Both the position numbers and the translations under genes were made by a program. The notes under the pieces were generated by a model that was not told the DNA's origin, ran no database searches, and saw only the letters and a list, made by a program, of their open reading frames with translations. DNA of 28,425 nt from an uncultured Methanobrevibacter sp. (GTDB taxonomy: Archaea > Methanobacteriota > Methanobacteria > Methanobacteriales > Methanobacteriaceae): assembly GCA_900317865.1 (NCBI GenBank), contig ONIK01000015.1:1-28425 (forward strand). The letters are read 5' to 3'. How positions within the stretch are numbered: position 1 is the stretch's first letter; each line of letters starts with the position of its first letter. Shown here piece after piece: positions 1-7,306 of the stretch.

Positions 1-84
1 GAAGTACAAAACTCCAAAATAAAGAAACAAAACTCAAAGATGTATTATACAACATTTACAGAGCAATTCAGATATTTAAATGAG

Positions 85-103
85 GGTTTCTACAAGGTTA
101 AAA
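85..103 (+). repeat. 19-bp direct repeat, copy 1
   Basis: GGTTTCTACAAGGTTAAAA occurs here and again, identical and in the same orientation, at 2243-2261. The two copies bracket the secreted-protein gene and the transposase remnant. They could be leftovers of insertion-sequence or MITE ends; I found no inverted partner. The rest of 1-240 is AT-rich and shows no gene. Confidence 0.6.
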
Positions 104-240
104 AACAAAGAAAATTCAACATCAACTACAAACCAACATAAAAATCAAAAAAAAAACATGAAATCAAAAATTAAGTTGACGACATTGCTTTTTTTATAGA
201 AAAACTAGTTTTAAGTGAAAAATAGAGTTTTGAAAAAAAA

Positions 241-277
241 GAAAGAAAAAGATTATTTGTTATCAAATAACTTTTCC
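241..277 (-). terminator. Hairpin plus T-run after the secreted-protein gene
   Basis: Read on the minus strand, GAAAAGTTATTTG, a short ATAA loop and CAAATAATCTTTTTC form a stem of about 12 bp with one bulged base. A long T-rich run (TTTCTTTCTTTTTTTTC) follows. It lies 27 nt after the stop codon at 304-306, as expected for a transcription terminator of that gene. Confidence 0.6.
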
Positions 278-303
278 AGAACAGATTGATTATGATTGAT
301 TAT

Positions 304-1044
304 TTAAAACTGTAATATAGTCCATATAACATTAAAATCTCCATTTATATTATCCTTCCATATATCAATAGAGAACGATGTATTATCCGGATTAATACTG
401 AACACCATATTATTCTTACTCTGCCATATTGCAGCAGGGACGGTAACCGGACATAGCTTATATTGCACTTCGGCAGGTTCAAACCAACAACAAGCATATA
501 TATTCGGGTCAGGATTTACCACATAAGTAAATACTACATAACCATCTTCATCACTCACATCAAATGTTGTGTAAGTATCAAGAGGTTTATTTTTATACAG
601 GTTAAGCATTTTTTCAGAACTACTATCATTACTATAATGAGTATTAAATGCTACTGGAACATTAGCAACCGGATATCTATAACTAGAATCTAAAACCCTT
701 AATTTAACAGCATGTATAACAATATCATTATGACCAAAATGCAATATAGTCGAATTTAAACGAGTAAGTTCAATATACTGGTGGTTGCTTTGTTGGGTAA
801 GAGGGTTAATGAAAGTCATATATTGGTTATTGAGAGCAACATCATTAGCAATCACATTACTAACATCAGCATCATCATCAACAGAAACATTATTAACAAT
901 CACATCCTCAAAATCATCATTTACTGGTGCGATATCGTGGTCAAATTCAACTGCCGTGTCATTAAAATCAGAGCTTGCACTGGCGCATGACACACCTGCT
1001 AGTGCAATCATTATAAATATTAAACTTAAAAAAATTCTTTTCAT
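304..1044 (-). CDS. Secreted adhesin-like small protein, unknown function
   Basis: This 246-residue protein starts with a clear Sec signal peptide: MKR, a hydrophobic core at about residues 4-18, and an Ala/Ser cleavage region ending near residues 22-24. A low-complexity Asp/Asn/Val-rich segment follows (about 25-75), then a domain of alternating beta-like stretches with many Tyr, Asn and Ser (about 80-246). It resembles the N-terminal part of the adhesin-like or Ig-like surface proteins that are expanded in Methanobrevibacter, but it is short and has no visible membrane or cell-wall anchor. C20 (GVSC) is not a good lipobox. The ATG follows an AAAGGG site (1051-1056), and a TATA-like TTTATATA lies near 1090-1098. 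The neighbouring transposase remnant suggests an accessory location. The cell-surface role is inferred from the signal peptide and composition only. Confidence 0.6.
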   Translation of the reverse strand: MKRIFLSLIFIMIALAGVSCASASSDFNDTAVEFDHDIAPVNDDFEDVIVNNVSVDDDADVSNVIANDVALNNQYMTFINPLTQQSNHQYIELTRLNSTILHFGHNDIVIHAVKLRVLDSSYRYPVANVPVAFNTHYSNDSSSEKMLNLYKNKPLDTYTTFDVSDEDGYVVFTYVVNPDPNIYACCWFEPAEVQYKLCPVTVPAAIWQSKNNMVFSINPDNTSFSIDIWKDNINGDFNVIWTILQF

Positions 1045-1433
1045 TTTTTTCCCTTTATTGATTTTATGTTAATATATTTAAAAAAGAGCATATATAAAAA
1101 TTTTCGCGTGCAAGTGCTTACTTACATCCTTAAATTAAAAAAACAGGACATATTCACAATTAAATCAAATATGCGACATTCATTATGAGTAAAGTTTTGG
1201 CATAAATTATTTTTAAATAGAAAATTGTTCATTTTGAAATATGCTTCGATTGCAAATTAAATTTGATGAAGGTTCTGATAAAAGAGCCATAACTTTAAAT
1301 ACATCTACAAAATCTATATTTCTCTCTTTTAAAATATTGAAAATTCTTTTCAAATTATATGCTGGCACTGTCTAAAATTGTCATGATGTAGCTTCGATTT
1401 TTTGGTTTTTTATTTGATTTTCTGTGTTGTTTT
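1045..1433. other. AT-rich gap between secreted protein and transposase remnant
   Basis: The left end holds the minus-strand promoter and ribosome-binding site of the secreted protein (TATA-like at about 1090-1098, AAAGGG at 1051-1056). A 44-codon plus-strand reading frame at 1241-1375 has no recognisable ribosome-binding site or homology and is probably chance. The in-frame upstream part of the transposase remnant is stopped by a TAG at 1389-1391, so the N-terminal half of that enzyme is missing or unrecognisable here. Confidence 0.4.
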
Positions 1434-1997
1434 TTGATCACCGTTATCCTTGATTATGATTGTATGAATCCAGTTTCTATTTTAATCCATTCTGGAGCAC
1501 CTAATGATGCGAAACTTTTCGATGAAATAATGGAAAACATGCAAAAAAGACGAATAATAGAAAAAGGAGACATCATAATTTTTGATAAAGGATATTAGAG
1601 TTATAAAAACTACCAATTAGGAATTAGCAAATACAAAATTATTCCTTTCATTTTTCCAAAAGATAATTTCAACAAAACAAAGCTCAACGACCAATTATCC
1701 TATCCATTACAAGTATTTAAGAAAACAAATAAAATATTAGTCCAAAAACAATTCTATAACAACCTTAAAATAGAATTATTTAAAAAATTAGAGAATTGGA
1801 AGAAATTCAAACCCATTCGAGGAAAAATAGAAGATTTCTTCAAATTACTCAAACAAGGACTCAACATGAGAAAAATACACAAATATACACCAAAATCTGT
1901 AACTAAAACAGTGTATTTAAATGTATTTTTAGGAGCCTTAATCATATCGCAAGGATTCTACTCAAAAACAGCCATACAACAATTATCTGAGAACTAA
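1434..1997 (+). pseudogene. Degenerate DDE transposase, C-terminal half
   Basis: The plus frame ending with TAA at 1995-1997 reads ...MNPVSILIHSGAPNDAKLFDEI..., then GDIIIFDKGY, an in-frame TAG at 1596-1598, and continues through KYKIIPFIFPK, ELFKKLENWKKF, RGKIEDFFKLLKQ to the end. This matches the catalytic C-terminal half of the IS4/IS5-like transposases common in Methanobrevibacter. The second acidic residue (the D of FDKGY) and the final E (in IEDFF) survive. The N-terminal half with the first catalytic Asp is missing, because a TAG at 1389-1391 closes the frame. The stop at 1596 probably replaced a tyrosine codon in a Y-Y or Y-x-S-Y motif. The gene cannot make an active enzyme. I could not define terminal inverted repeats, so the element's limits are unknown. 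Confidence 0.75.
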
Positions 1998-2308
1998 AAA
2001 ATTCAGACCCCTAAAAAGTTAGTAATTAAAATACGATTAAATAAGTCATTATATAGTAAAATAACCAATTTATAATTGTTTAAAATTAAAATATCAGAAG
2101 TTTAGTAAAAATTTTTTCACGAAGAAAAAATCAATAGTGAAATAAAAAGAAATATTGTCTGTCAAAATCAAAAATAAAGACCAAAATAGATAATTTAGTA
2201 AAAAACAACAAATAATATCAATATTTAATTAAATTTTGACATGGTTTCTACAAGGTTAAAATATTATTAAATATTTCTAAAAATTGAATTGAGATTTACA
2301 ATAAATAT
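1998..2308. other. AT-rich gap with short repeats
   Basis: No gene is visible. There is a perfect 8-bp hairpin (ATTTTTTC - ACGAA - GAAAAAAT, 2111-2131), an inverted pair TGTCAAAAT (about 2159-2167) / ATTTTGACA (about 2233-2241), and the second copy of the 19-bp direct repeat at 2243-2261. These could be the decayed right side of the insertion element. Confidence 0.35.
2243..2261 (+). repeat. 19-bp direct repeat, copy 2
   Basis: Identical to 85-103 and in the same orientation. It is immediately preceded by TTTTGACAT, whose inverse partner TGTCAAAAT lies about 75 bp upstream. That is compatible with the end of a small mobile element. Confidence 0.6.
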
Positions 2309-2355
2309 TATATAAATTAAAAAACATAATTTAATTATACTAAAAATTTTAGTAT
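2309..2355 (+). promoter_or_regulatory. Promoter and palindromic operator of the HTH-cupin regulator
   Basis: A TATA-like TATATAAA lies at about 2309-2316. About 25 nt further on, at the expected transcription start, is a perfect palindrome, ATACTAAAA-A-TTTTAGTAT (2337-2355, 9-bp arms around one base). The regulator's ATG is at 2381. The position suggests autoregulation by the encoded HTH protein; this is inferred. Confidence 0.5.
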
Positions 2356-2380
2356 TACATTAAAGTAAAAAAGTGATATA

Positions 2381-2956
2381 ATGGAAAAAAATGAAGAATT
2401 TGCTTCTAAAATGAAAAGTATTAGAGAAAGACAAAATATGAGTATTGAAGAACTAGCAGAAGCCAGTGGTGTTAAACTGGAAGTTTTACAAGCTATGGAA
2501 AATGGGGAAGTTATTCCATCCCTTACACCATTAACTAAAATGGCCAGAGCACTTGGAGTCAGACTTGGAACGTTTTTAGATGACACCCCACAAATTGGAC
2601 CTGTAATAACAAGAGGAGGAAAAACAGACCATGCATTATATTTCTCAGGTAGAGAAGATGTTACAAACGCAACCAATTTAGAATACCACTCCTTAGGTGC
2701 AGGTAAAATTGACAGAAACATAGACCCTTTCATAATTGAAATTGCATATGAAGAAGGAGAAAAAGAATTATCTTCACATGAAGGAGAAGAATTTATTTAT
2801 GTATTGGAAGGGGAAATTGAAGTTATCTATGGAAAAGACACTTTTGTAATCAGTGAAGGTGACACTATTTTCTACGATTCAGTAGTTCCACACCATTTAC
2901 ATGCAACAGGTAAAAAGAATTCAAAAATATTAGCAGTATTATACACACCATATTAA
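2381..2956 (+). CDS. XRE-family HTH regulator with cupin sensor domain
   Basis: This 191-residue protein has an N-terminal XRE/Cro helix-turn-helix (about residues 8-66: MKSIRERQNMSIEELAEASG, LEVLQAMENG, PLTKMARALGV) and a C-terminal cupin barrel (about 115-190). The cupin motifs SSHEGEEFIYVLEGE and EGDTIFYDSVVPHHLHA are visible, and H133, the glutamates after it, and H171/H172 are plausible metal or ligand contacts. This HTH-plus-cupin layout is known for regulators that sense small ligands. The start is ATG after AAGTGAT. The next gene on the same strand, about 165 bp on, is an acyl-CoA synthetase, so the regulator probably controls it, and itself through the palindrome at 2337-2355. The ligand is unknown; a carboxylic acid or its CoA ester is a reasonable guess from the neighbour. 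Confidence 0.85.
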   Translation: MEKNEEFASKMKSIRERQNMSIEELAEASGVKLEVLQAMENGEVIPSLTPLTKMARALGVRLGTFLDDTPQIGPVITRGGKTDHALYFSGREDVTNATNLEYHSLGAGKIDRNIDPFIIEIAYEEGEKELSSHEGEEFIYVLEGEIEVIYGKDTFVISEGDTIFYDSVVPHHLHATGKKNSKILAVLYTPY

Positions 2957-2977
2957 CTTAAGGAGAATCGGATTAAA

Positions 2978-3061
2978 ATGTTTAAAATAAATAAGAGTAA
3001 TACATTTGAAAATAACAGTTTTAGATATTTTAAGCCAGATTTGCACTTGAGATTGAAGTAG
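2978..3061 (+). CDS. Possible 27-residue small ORF
   Basis: An ATG at 2978 opens 27 codons ending with TAG at 3059-3061, preceded by AAGGAG (2960-2965) at a rather long spacing. The peptide is rich in Asn, Lys and Phe and matches no family I know. It lies between the regulator and the acyl-CoA synthetase and may be only leader sequence or the remnant of a gene. Confidence 0.15.
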   Translation: MFKINKSNTFENNSFRYFKPDLHLRLK

Positions 3062-3122
3062 GAGTAGAATTCAAGAATTAGCTTTTTTACAAAATTAATT
3101 ATATAATAAAAAAGGTGTGAAA

Positions 3123-4787
3123 ATGAGTGAATTATTTACAGAACTTCCTATAGGAAAGTTTTTTGAAACTCAAGTTGAAAAACAACCAGATCATGAGTTT
3201 ATGGTTTATCCTGACAGGAATTTAAGATTTACATATAAGGAATTTAATGAAAGAGTTGACAATATTGCAAAAGGATTTTTAGCTTTAGGTATTGGAAAAG
3301 GAGACCGTGTTGGAATATGGGCTAAAAATGTCCCTGAATGGTTAACATACATGTTTGCAACAGCAAGAATCGGTGCAACCATTGTAACTGTTAATACAGC
3401 TTATCAATCCCATGAATTGGAATATGTTTTAGGACAATCCGAAATGAAAGCCATTGCAATGACTGACGGATTTAGGGACACAAGCTATTTTGACATTATC
3501 CATGAACTCGTACCCGAACTAAAGAGCAGTGCAAGAGGTAACTTAAACAGTGAAAAATTCCCATATTTAAAGTACGTTTTCCATGTAGGTCAGGAAAAGC
3601 ATCGTGGAATGTACAATACCAACGAATTGATGTTGCTTGGTATGAATTACGATGAAGAAGAGTTTCAAAAAGCAAAAGATGATGTTTCACAATATGATGT
3701 TATAAATATGCAATATACAAGCGGTACTGAAGGTTTTCCAAAAGGAGTAATGCTTACAAGCAGAAACATCCTTAATGATGGATATTATATTGGAGAAAAT
3801 ATGAATTATACCGAAAAAGACAGATTACTTCTCCAGGTGCCTTTATTCCATTGTTTTGGTACTGTTTTAGGTGTAATGGCAGTTATTACACATGGTTCTA
3901 CCATGGTTGTGCTTGAAGAATATGACCCTCTTCTTGCAATTTCATCAATTCAGAAAGAAAAATGTACATCAGTTTACGGTGTTCCAACAATGTTTATTGG
4001 AATGATGAACCATCCGATGTTTGATATGTTTGATATGAGTTCCTTGCGTACTGGTATTATGGCAGGCTCAACCTGTCCTGTTGAAACCATGAAAGATGCC
4101 ATTGAAAAAATGAATATGAAAGAAATCACTAGTGTATATGGACTTACTGAAGCAGGCCCTGGTTTTACACAAACCAATGCAGCAGATACTTTCGAGAAAA
4201 AAATCAATACTGTAGGTAGAAAATTCCCTAATATTGAAGTTAAAATCGTAGACCCTGAAACCGGTGAAGAATTGGGTCCTGGTGAAACCGGAGAAATCAT
4301 GTGCAGAGGTTTCAACGTAATGAAAGGTTATTACAATATGCCTGAAAAAACTGCTGAAACCATCGAACCTGACGGATGGCTGCACTCCGGAGACTTGGCT
4401 ACAGTTGATAAAGATGGATATTACTCCATTGTAGGTCGTATCAAAGACATGATTATTAGGGGTGGAGAAAACATTTATCCAAGAGAAATAGAAGAATTTT
4501 TATTTACTCACGAATGTGTTCAAGATGTCCAGGTTGCTGGAATTCCTGATGAAAAATACGGAGAACTTGTTGGTGCATTTATCATTAAAGAAGATGGATT
4601 TGATGATATAACCGAAGCAGATATCCGTGATTTCTGTATTGGAAGTATAGCAAGATATAAAGTACCTAAATATGTTTTCTTTGTTGACGAATTCCCATTA
4701 ACTACAAGTGGAAAAATTCAAAAATACAAGTTAGGAGACATAGGTTTAAAACTTCTTGAAGAAAGAAGAGCAAACGGGGAATTATAA
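3123..4787 (+). CDS. AMP-forming acyl-CoA synthetase
   Basis: This adenylate-forming enzyme of 554 residues would activate a carboxylic acid with ATP and CoA to the acyl-CoA. Family signatures appear in order: the phosphate-binding loop YTSGTEGFPKGV (about residues 197-208; the usual TTG is TEG here), YGLTEAGPG (about 338), GWLHSGDLA (about 417), GRIKDMIIRGGENIYPREIE (about 436) and the C-terminal catalytic lysine in TTSGKIQ (about 530). Length is typical of the medium/long-chain or fatty-acyl branch. I prefer ATG 3123 to the in-frame GTG at 3117, because that GTG is part of the AAAGGTG ribosome-binding site. Archaeal membranes contain no fatty acids, so the substrate is probably a branched-chain or aromatic acid taken up for amino-acid synthesis. 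This fits rumen and gut methanogens that use 2-methylbutyrate, but it is inference. Confidence 0.88.
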   Translation: MSELFTELPIGKFFETQVEKQPDHEFMVYPDRNLRFTYKEFNERVDNIAKGFLALGIGKGDRVGIWAKNVPEWLTYMFATARIGATIVTVNTAYQSHELEYVLGQSEMKAIAMTDGFRDTSYFDIIHELVPELKSSARGNLNSEKFPYLKYVFHVGQEKHRGMYNTNELMLLGMNYDEEEFQKAKDDVSQYDVINMQYTSGTEGFPKGVMLTSRNILNDGYYIGENMNYTEKDRLLLQVPLFHCFGTVLGVMAVITHGSTMVVLEEYDPLLAISSIQKEKCTSVYGVPTMFIGMMNHPMFDMFDMSSLRTGIMAGSTCPVETMKDAIEKMNMKEITSVYGLTEAGPGFTQTNAADTFEKKINTVGRKFPNIEVKIVDPETGEELGPGETGEIMCRGFNVMKGYYNMPEKTAETIEPDGWLHSGDLATVDKDGYYSIVGRIKDMIIRGGENIYPREIEEFLFTHECVQDVQVAGIPDEKYGELVGAFIIKEDGFDDITEADIRDFCIGSIARYKVPKYVFFVDEFPLTTSGKIQKYKLGDIGLKLLEERRANGEL

Positions 4788-4952
4788 TTTCCCTAAAATT
4801 TTTATTTTTTACCAAAAATTAACCATTTAATGTAGATTACCCAAATCAGAAAAATATTTTTTATTAACTAATCATTAAAATTTAATTATGATATAAATTA
4901 AATAATATGATTTTATAAAAACTAGTAAAATTATTAAAGCTATTTTTAATTT

Positions 4953-5023
4953 AAAAAAAAAGAATTGAAGTGAAGAGTTATGCTCCAAAAAGATATGTGA
5001 AAAAATTAAAGATTTAACTCTTC
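4953..5023 (-). terminator. Terminator region of the comA-hdrA cluster
   Basis: On the minus strand TGAAGAGTTA (5023-5014, inside the last codons of hdrA) pairs with TAACTCTTCA (4980-4971) across a 33-nt loop. A nine-T run follows at 4961-4953. The poly-T run alone is a good archaeal terminator; the long-loop stem is less certain. The remaining gap to the acyl-CoA synthetase (4788-4952) is AT-rich, with T-rich stretches just after that gene. Confidence 0.45.
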
Positions 5024-7306
5024 AATTTTCTTATCAAAGTCCGTCAGTTTACGGGCAAGTCCTGTAAAGTATGGAATATAAACTTTTGAAAACATAATCT
5101 GTTCAGGATTTTCATTTAACTCAATTAACGTTTCTTTAATCCTATCAACTTTACGTTCCACTTCATCATACATTAAATCACCAGGGAATTCACCGATAAA
5201 TACTCCATCAGCACCATTTTCCAATGCATATTTAATGTGATTCGGCCTTACACGATTGACTGAAATTACTTTAATGATATGGATTGACTCTGGATATGAT
5301 AAACGGTTTACTCCAATATTGTCTGCAGCAGTATAACCTATATTATCCAAAAAGACCAGTATCATACGCTCATCATCATTTTTATTGCTGAGGACTCCTT
5401 TAATGGTAGCCAGAATTTTCTCGTCAATATTACCATTAACATGAATAGCTTTCTGACCACACCCAACCAGACATTTTCCGCATCCAGTACATGCCATCGG
5501 GTCAATATATACTTCATCATTTTGGATGCTCATGGATTTATACTTACATCTGCTGATGCAGTCACCACAGAGTATACATTTATCCTTGTCAATTTCAGCA
5601 ATGAATGGTTCGATTTCCACACCACCATAATTGTATTCGGATACTTTTGAGGCAGATGCAATAGCCTGCATGATTGATTCCGTGATATCTTTTGGATCAT
5701 GGGCCGTTCCGCAAACAAAGATTCCCTGAACGTCAGTTGCAACAGGCTTGATTTTAGGATGTGATTCCTTAATGAAACCATCTTCTGTTGTACCAATATT
5801 TAAAATTTCAGCAATTTCACGGGTACCGTCTGAAGGTTCCATTGCAGTTGAAAGAACTACCATATCAGCTTCAATTTCAATGAATTCTCCCTTAAGAGTA
5901 TCTTCTGTTCTAACAATAAAGCTGTCCCCTTTCTTGACGACTTCACCAGGCCTTCCTCTGATGAATCTTACTTCATTTTCCTGAGTGTGCTTATAGTATT
6001 TTTCAAACATTCCCGGCGTTCTAACGTCAGTATAACATATTACAACATCAGTATCAGGATTTTTATGCTTTATGATATTAGCATTCTTTAGGGCCACTGT
6101 ACAGCATATTTTAGAGCAGTACCTGTGTCCGTCAGGCTTTTCATCCCTTGAACCGACGCACTGTATCATCACAACCCTTTTTGGAACTTCACCATTTGAT
6201 TTCAAGAGTTTTCCTTTTGTAGGTCCGTTAACACCGGTGATACGCCCCAATTCTGACTGTGTTATTACGTCATTATAACGGTTATACCCATATTCCGGCC
6301 TTTTTTCCATGTCAAAGAGCTTATGTCCTGTTGCAACAATGATTGAACCAACTTGAAGAGGAATCCTTTCAGGTCTGCCCCTAAGCTTAATAGCTCTCAT
6401 ATTACATACTTTAACACAGCTGCTACATTTTGTACAGTTATCCATGTCAATTACATAACTTTCAGGATAGGATTGTCCGAATGGTCTGTAAATTGCCTTT
6501 CTTGTTGAAAGGCCGTCATTCCAGTCATCAGGAACTTCAACTTCACAGACTTCCTTACATTTTCCGCATGCAATACATCTTTCTGTATCGACATATCTTG
6601 GAGATTTTTCAACAATCAGGTTATATGTTCCTGCCCTTCTTTCAGCTTCTATGACTTTTGAATTTGTCAATACCTCAATATTTTCATTCCAAACAAGTTC
6701 ATTCAATATTGGATTTAAAAGACACATCCCACATTCTTCAGCAATTTTAACAGGAGAAAAAACCTTACCTATTTTTGCCATGTGTCCCCCAATTGAAGGA
6801 GACTGTTCTATCAAGGTTACTTTAGTTCCCTGTTTGGCAAGAGACAATGCCGCATTCATACCTGCAATTCCACCACCGATTACAGCAACTTCATCAGGAG
6901 TCTGGCAATAAATCGGATCAACGGCATCGGATTGTTTTACCTTTTCAATGGATGCATTAATTAAAGTAATGGCCTTATGGGTTGCTTTAGCCTTATCTGA
7001 GTGAACCCATGAACACTGTTCACGTATATTCGCCATATCCATCAAATAAGGATTTAAAGGTTTTACATAATCCTGAAATGTTTTTTCATGGCTTATTGGA
7101 GAGCAAGCAGCAACAACAACCCTGTCAAGGTCATGGTCAAATATTGCATCACGAATAATCTTACGTCCATTCAGAGAACATAAATTTTCAAACTGCCCTA
7201 CAAATTCAACATCCAAGGAGGCCCTAACTTCATCCAAATCTATAATATCTGAAATATTTCCCCCACATTCACATAAAAACACGCCAACTTTTAAATCATC
7301 CCTCAT
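5006..7306 (-). CDS. hdrA: HdrA-like heterodisulfide reductase subunit A with FlpD-like tail
   Basis: This 766-residue iron-sulfur flavoprotein is the FAD/electron-bifurcating-type subunit of an Hdr complex. Visible in order: an N-terminal CEC-G cluster region (C12, C14, C43, C68, C98), the FAD Rossmann motif VIGGGIAGMNAALSLA (about 142-157), CGMCLLNP (192-199), ferredoxin motifs at C244-C254 and C291-C301, CVGSRDEK...YCSKICC (383-402), and two C-terminal ferredoxin motifs at C577-C587 and C606-C616. The canonical HdrA of Methanothermobacter is about 660 residues. The extra residues 648-766 align by eye with FlpD/MvhD (YPESIHIIKV, ENGADGVFIGEFPGD) but contain no cysteine, so the usual [2Fe-2S] site is gone. 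Its ATG overlaps the hdrB stop (ATGA), so it is translationally coupled. A separate housekeeping hdrA probably exists elsewhere in the genome. The exact physiological partner is inferred. Confidence 0.9.
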   Translation of the reverse strand: MRDDLKVGVFLCECGGNISDIIDLDEVRASLDVEFVGQFENLCSLNGRKIIRDAIFDHDLDRVVVAACSPISHEKTFQDYVKPLNPYLMDMANIREQCSWVHSDKAKATHKAITLINASIEKVKQSDAVDPIYCQTPDEVAVIGGGIAGMNAALSLAKQGTKVTLIEQSPSIGGHMAKIGKVFSPVKIAEECGMCLLNPILNELVWNENIEVLTNSKVIEAERRAGTYNLIVEKSPRYVDTERCIACGKCKEVCEVEVPDDWNDGLSTRKAIYRPFGQSYPESYVIDMDNCTKCSSCVKVCNMRAIKLRGRPERIPLQVGSIIVATGHKLFDMEKRPEYGYNRYNDVITQSELGRITGVNGPTKGKLLKSNGEVPKRVVMIQCVGSRDEKPDGHRYCSKICCTVALKNANIIKHKNPDTDVVICYTDVRTPGMFEKYYKHTQENEVRFIRGRPGEVVKKGDSFIVRTEDTLKGEFIEIEADMVVLSTAMEPSDGTREIAEILNIGTTEDGFIKESHPKIKPVATDVQGIFVCGTAHDPKDITESIMQAIASASKVSEYNYGGVEIEPFIAEIDKDKCILCGDCISRCKYKSMSIQNDEVYIDPMACTGCGKCLVGCGQKAIHVNGNIDEKILATIKGVLSNKNDDERMILVFLDNIGYTAADNIGVNRLSYPESIHIIKVISVNRVRPNHIKYALENGADGVFIGEFPGDLMYDEVERKVDRIKETLIELNENPEQIMFSKVYIPYFTGLARKLTDFDKKIEELNL

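Noticed and set aside
1241..1375. 44-codon plus-strand ORF before the transposase remnant
   Set aside because: No ribosome-binding site, not in the transposase frame, and no family resemblance; probably chance in AT-rich DNA.
2111..2131. Perfect 8-bp hairpin ATTTTTTC/GAAAAAAT
   Set aside because: AT-only stem without a gene ending before it on either strand; could be a chance palindrome, so not called as terminator.
2335..2733. Long minus-strand ORF opposite the HTH-cupin gene
   Set aside because: Shadow of the clear plus-strand gene; no motif and an unlikely Ser/Leu-rich composition.
3117..3122. GTG start for the acyl-CoA synthetase
   Set aside because: The GTG lies within the AAAGGTG ribosome-binding site of the ATG at 3123, which is the better start.
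3974..4385. Overlapping minus-strand ORFs opposite the acyl-CoA synthetase
   Set aside because: The plus strand carries all adenylate-forming motifs here; the antisense frames have no recognisable features.
5748..6911. Several plus-strand ORFs opposite hdrA
   Set aside because: They are antisense to conserved HdrA cluster motifs and show no start signals.
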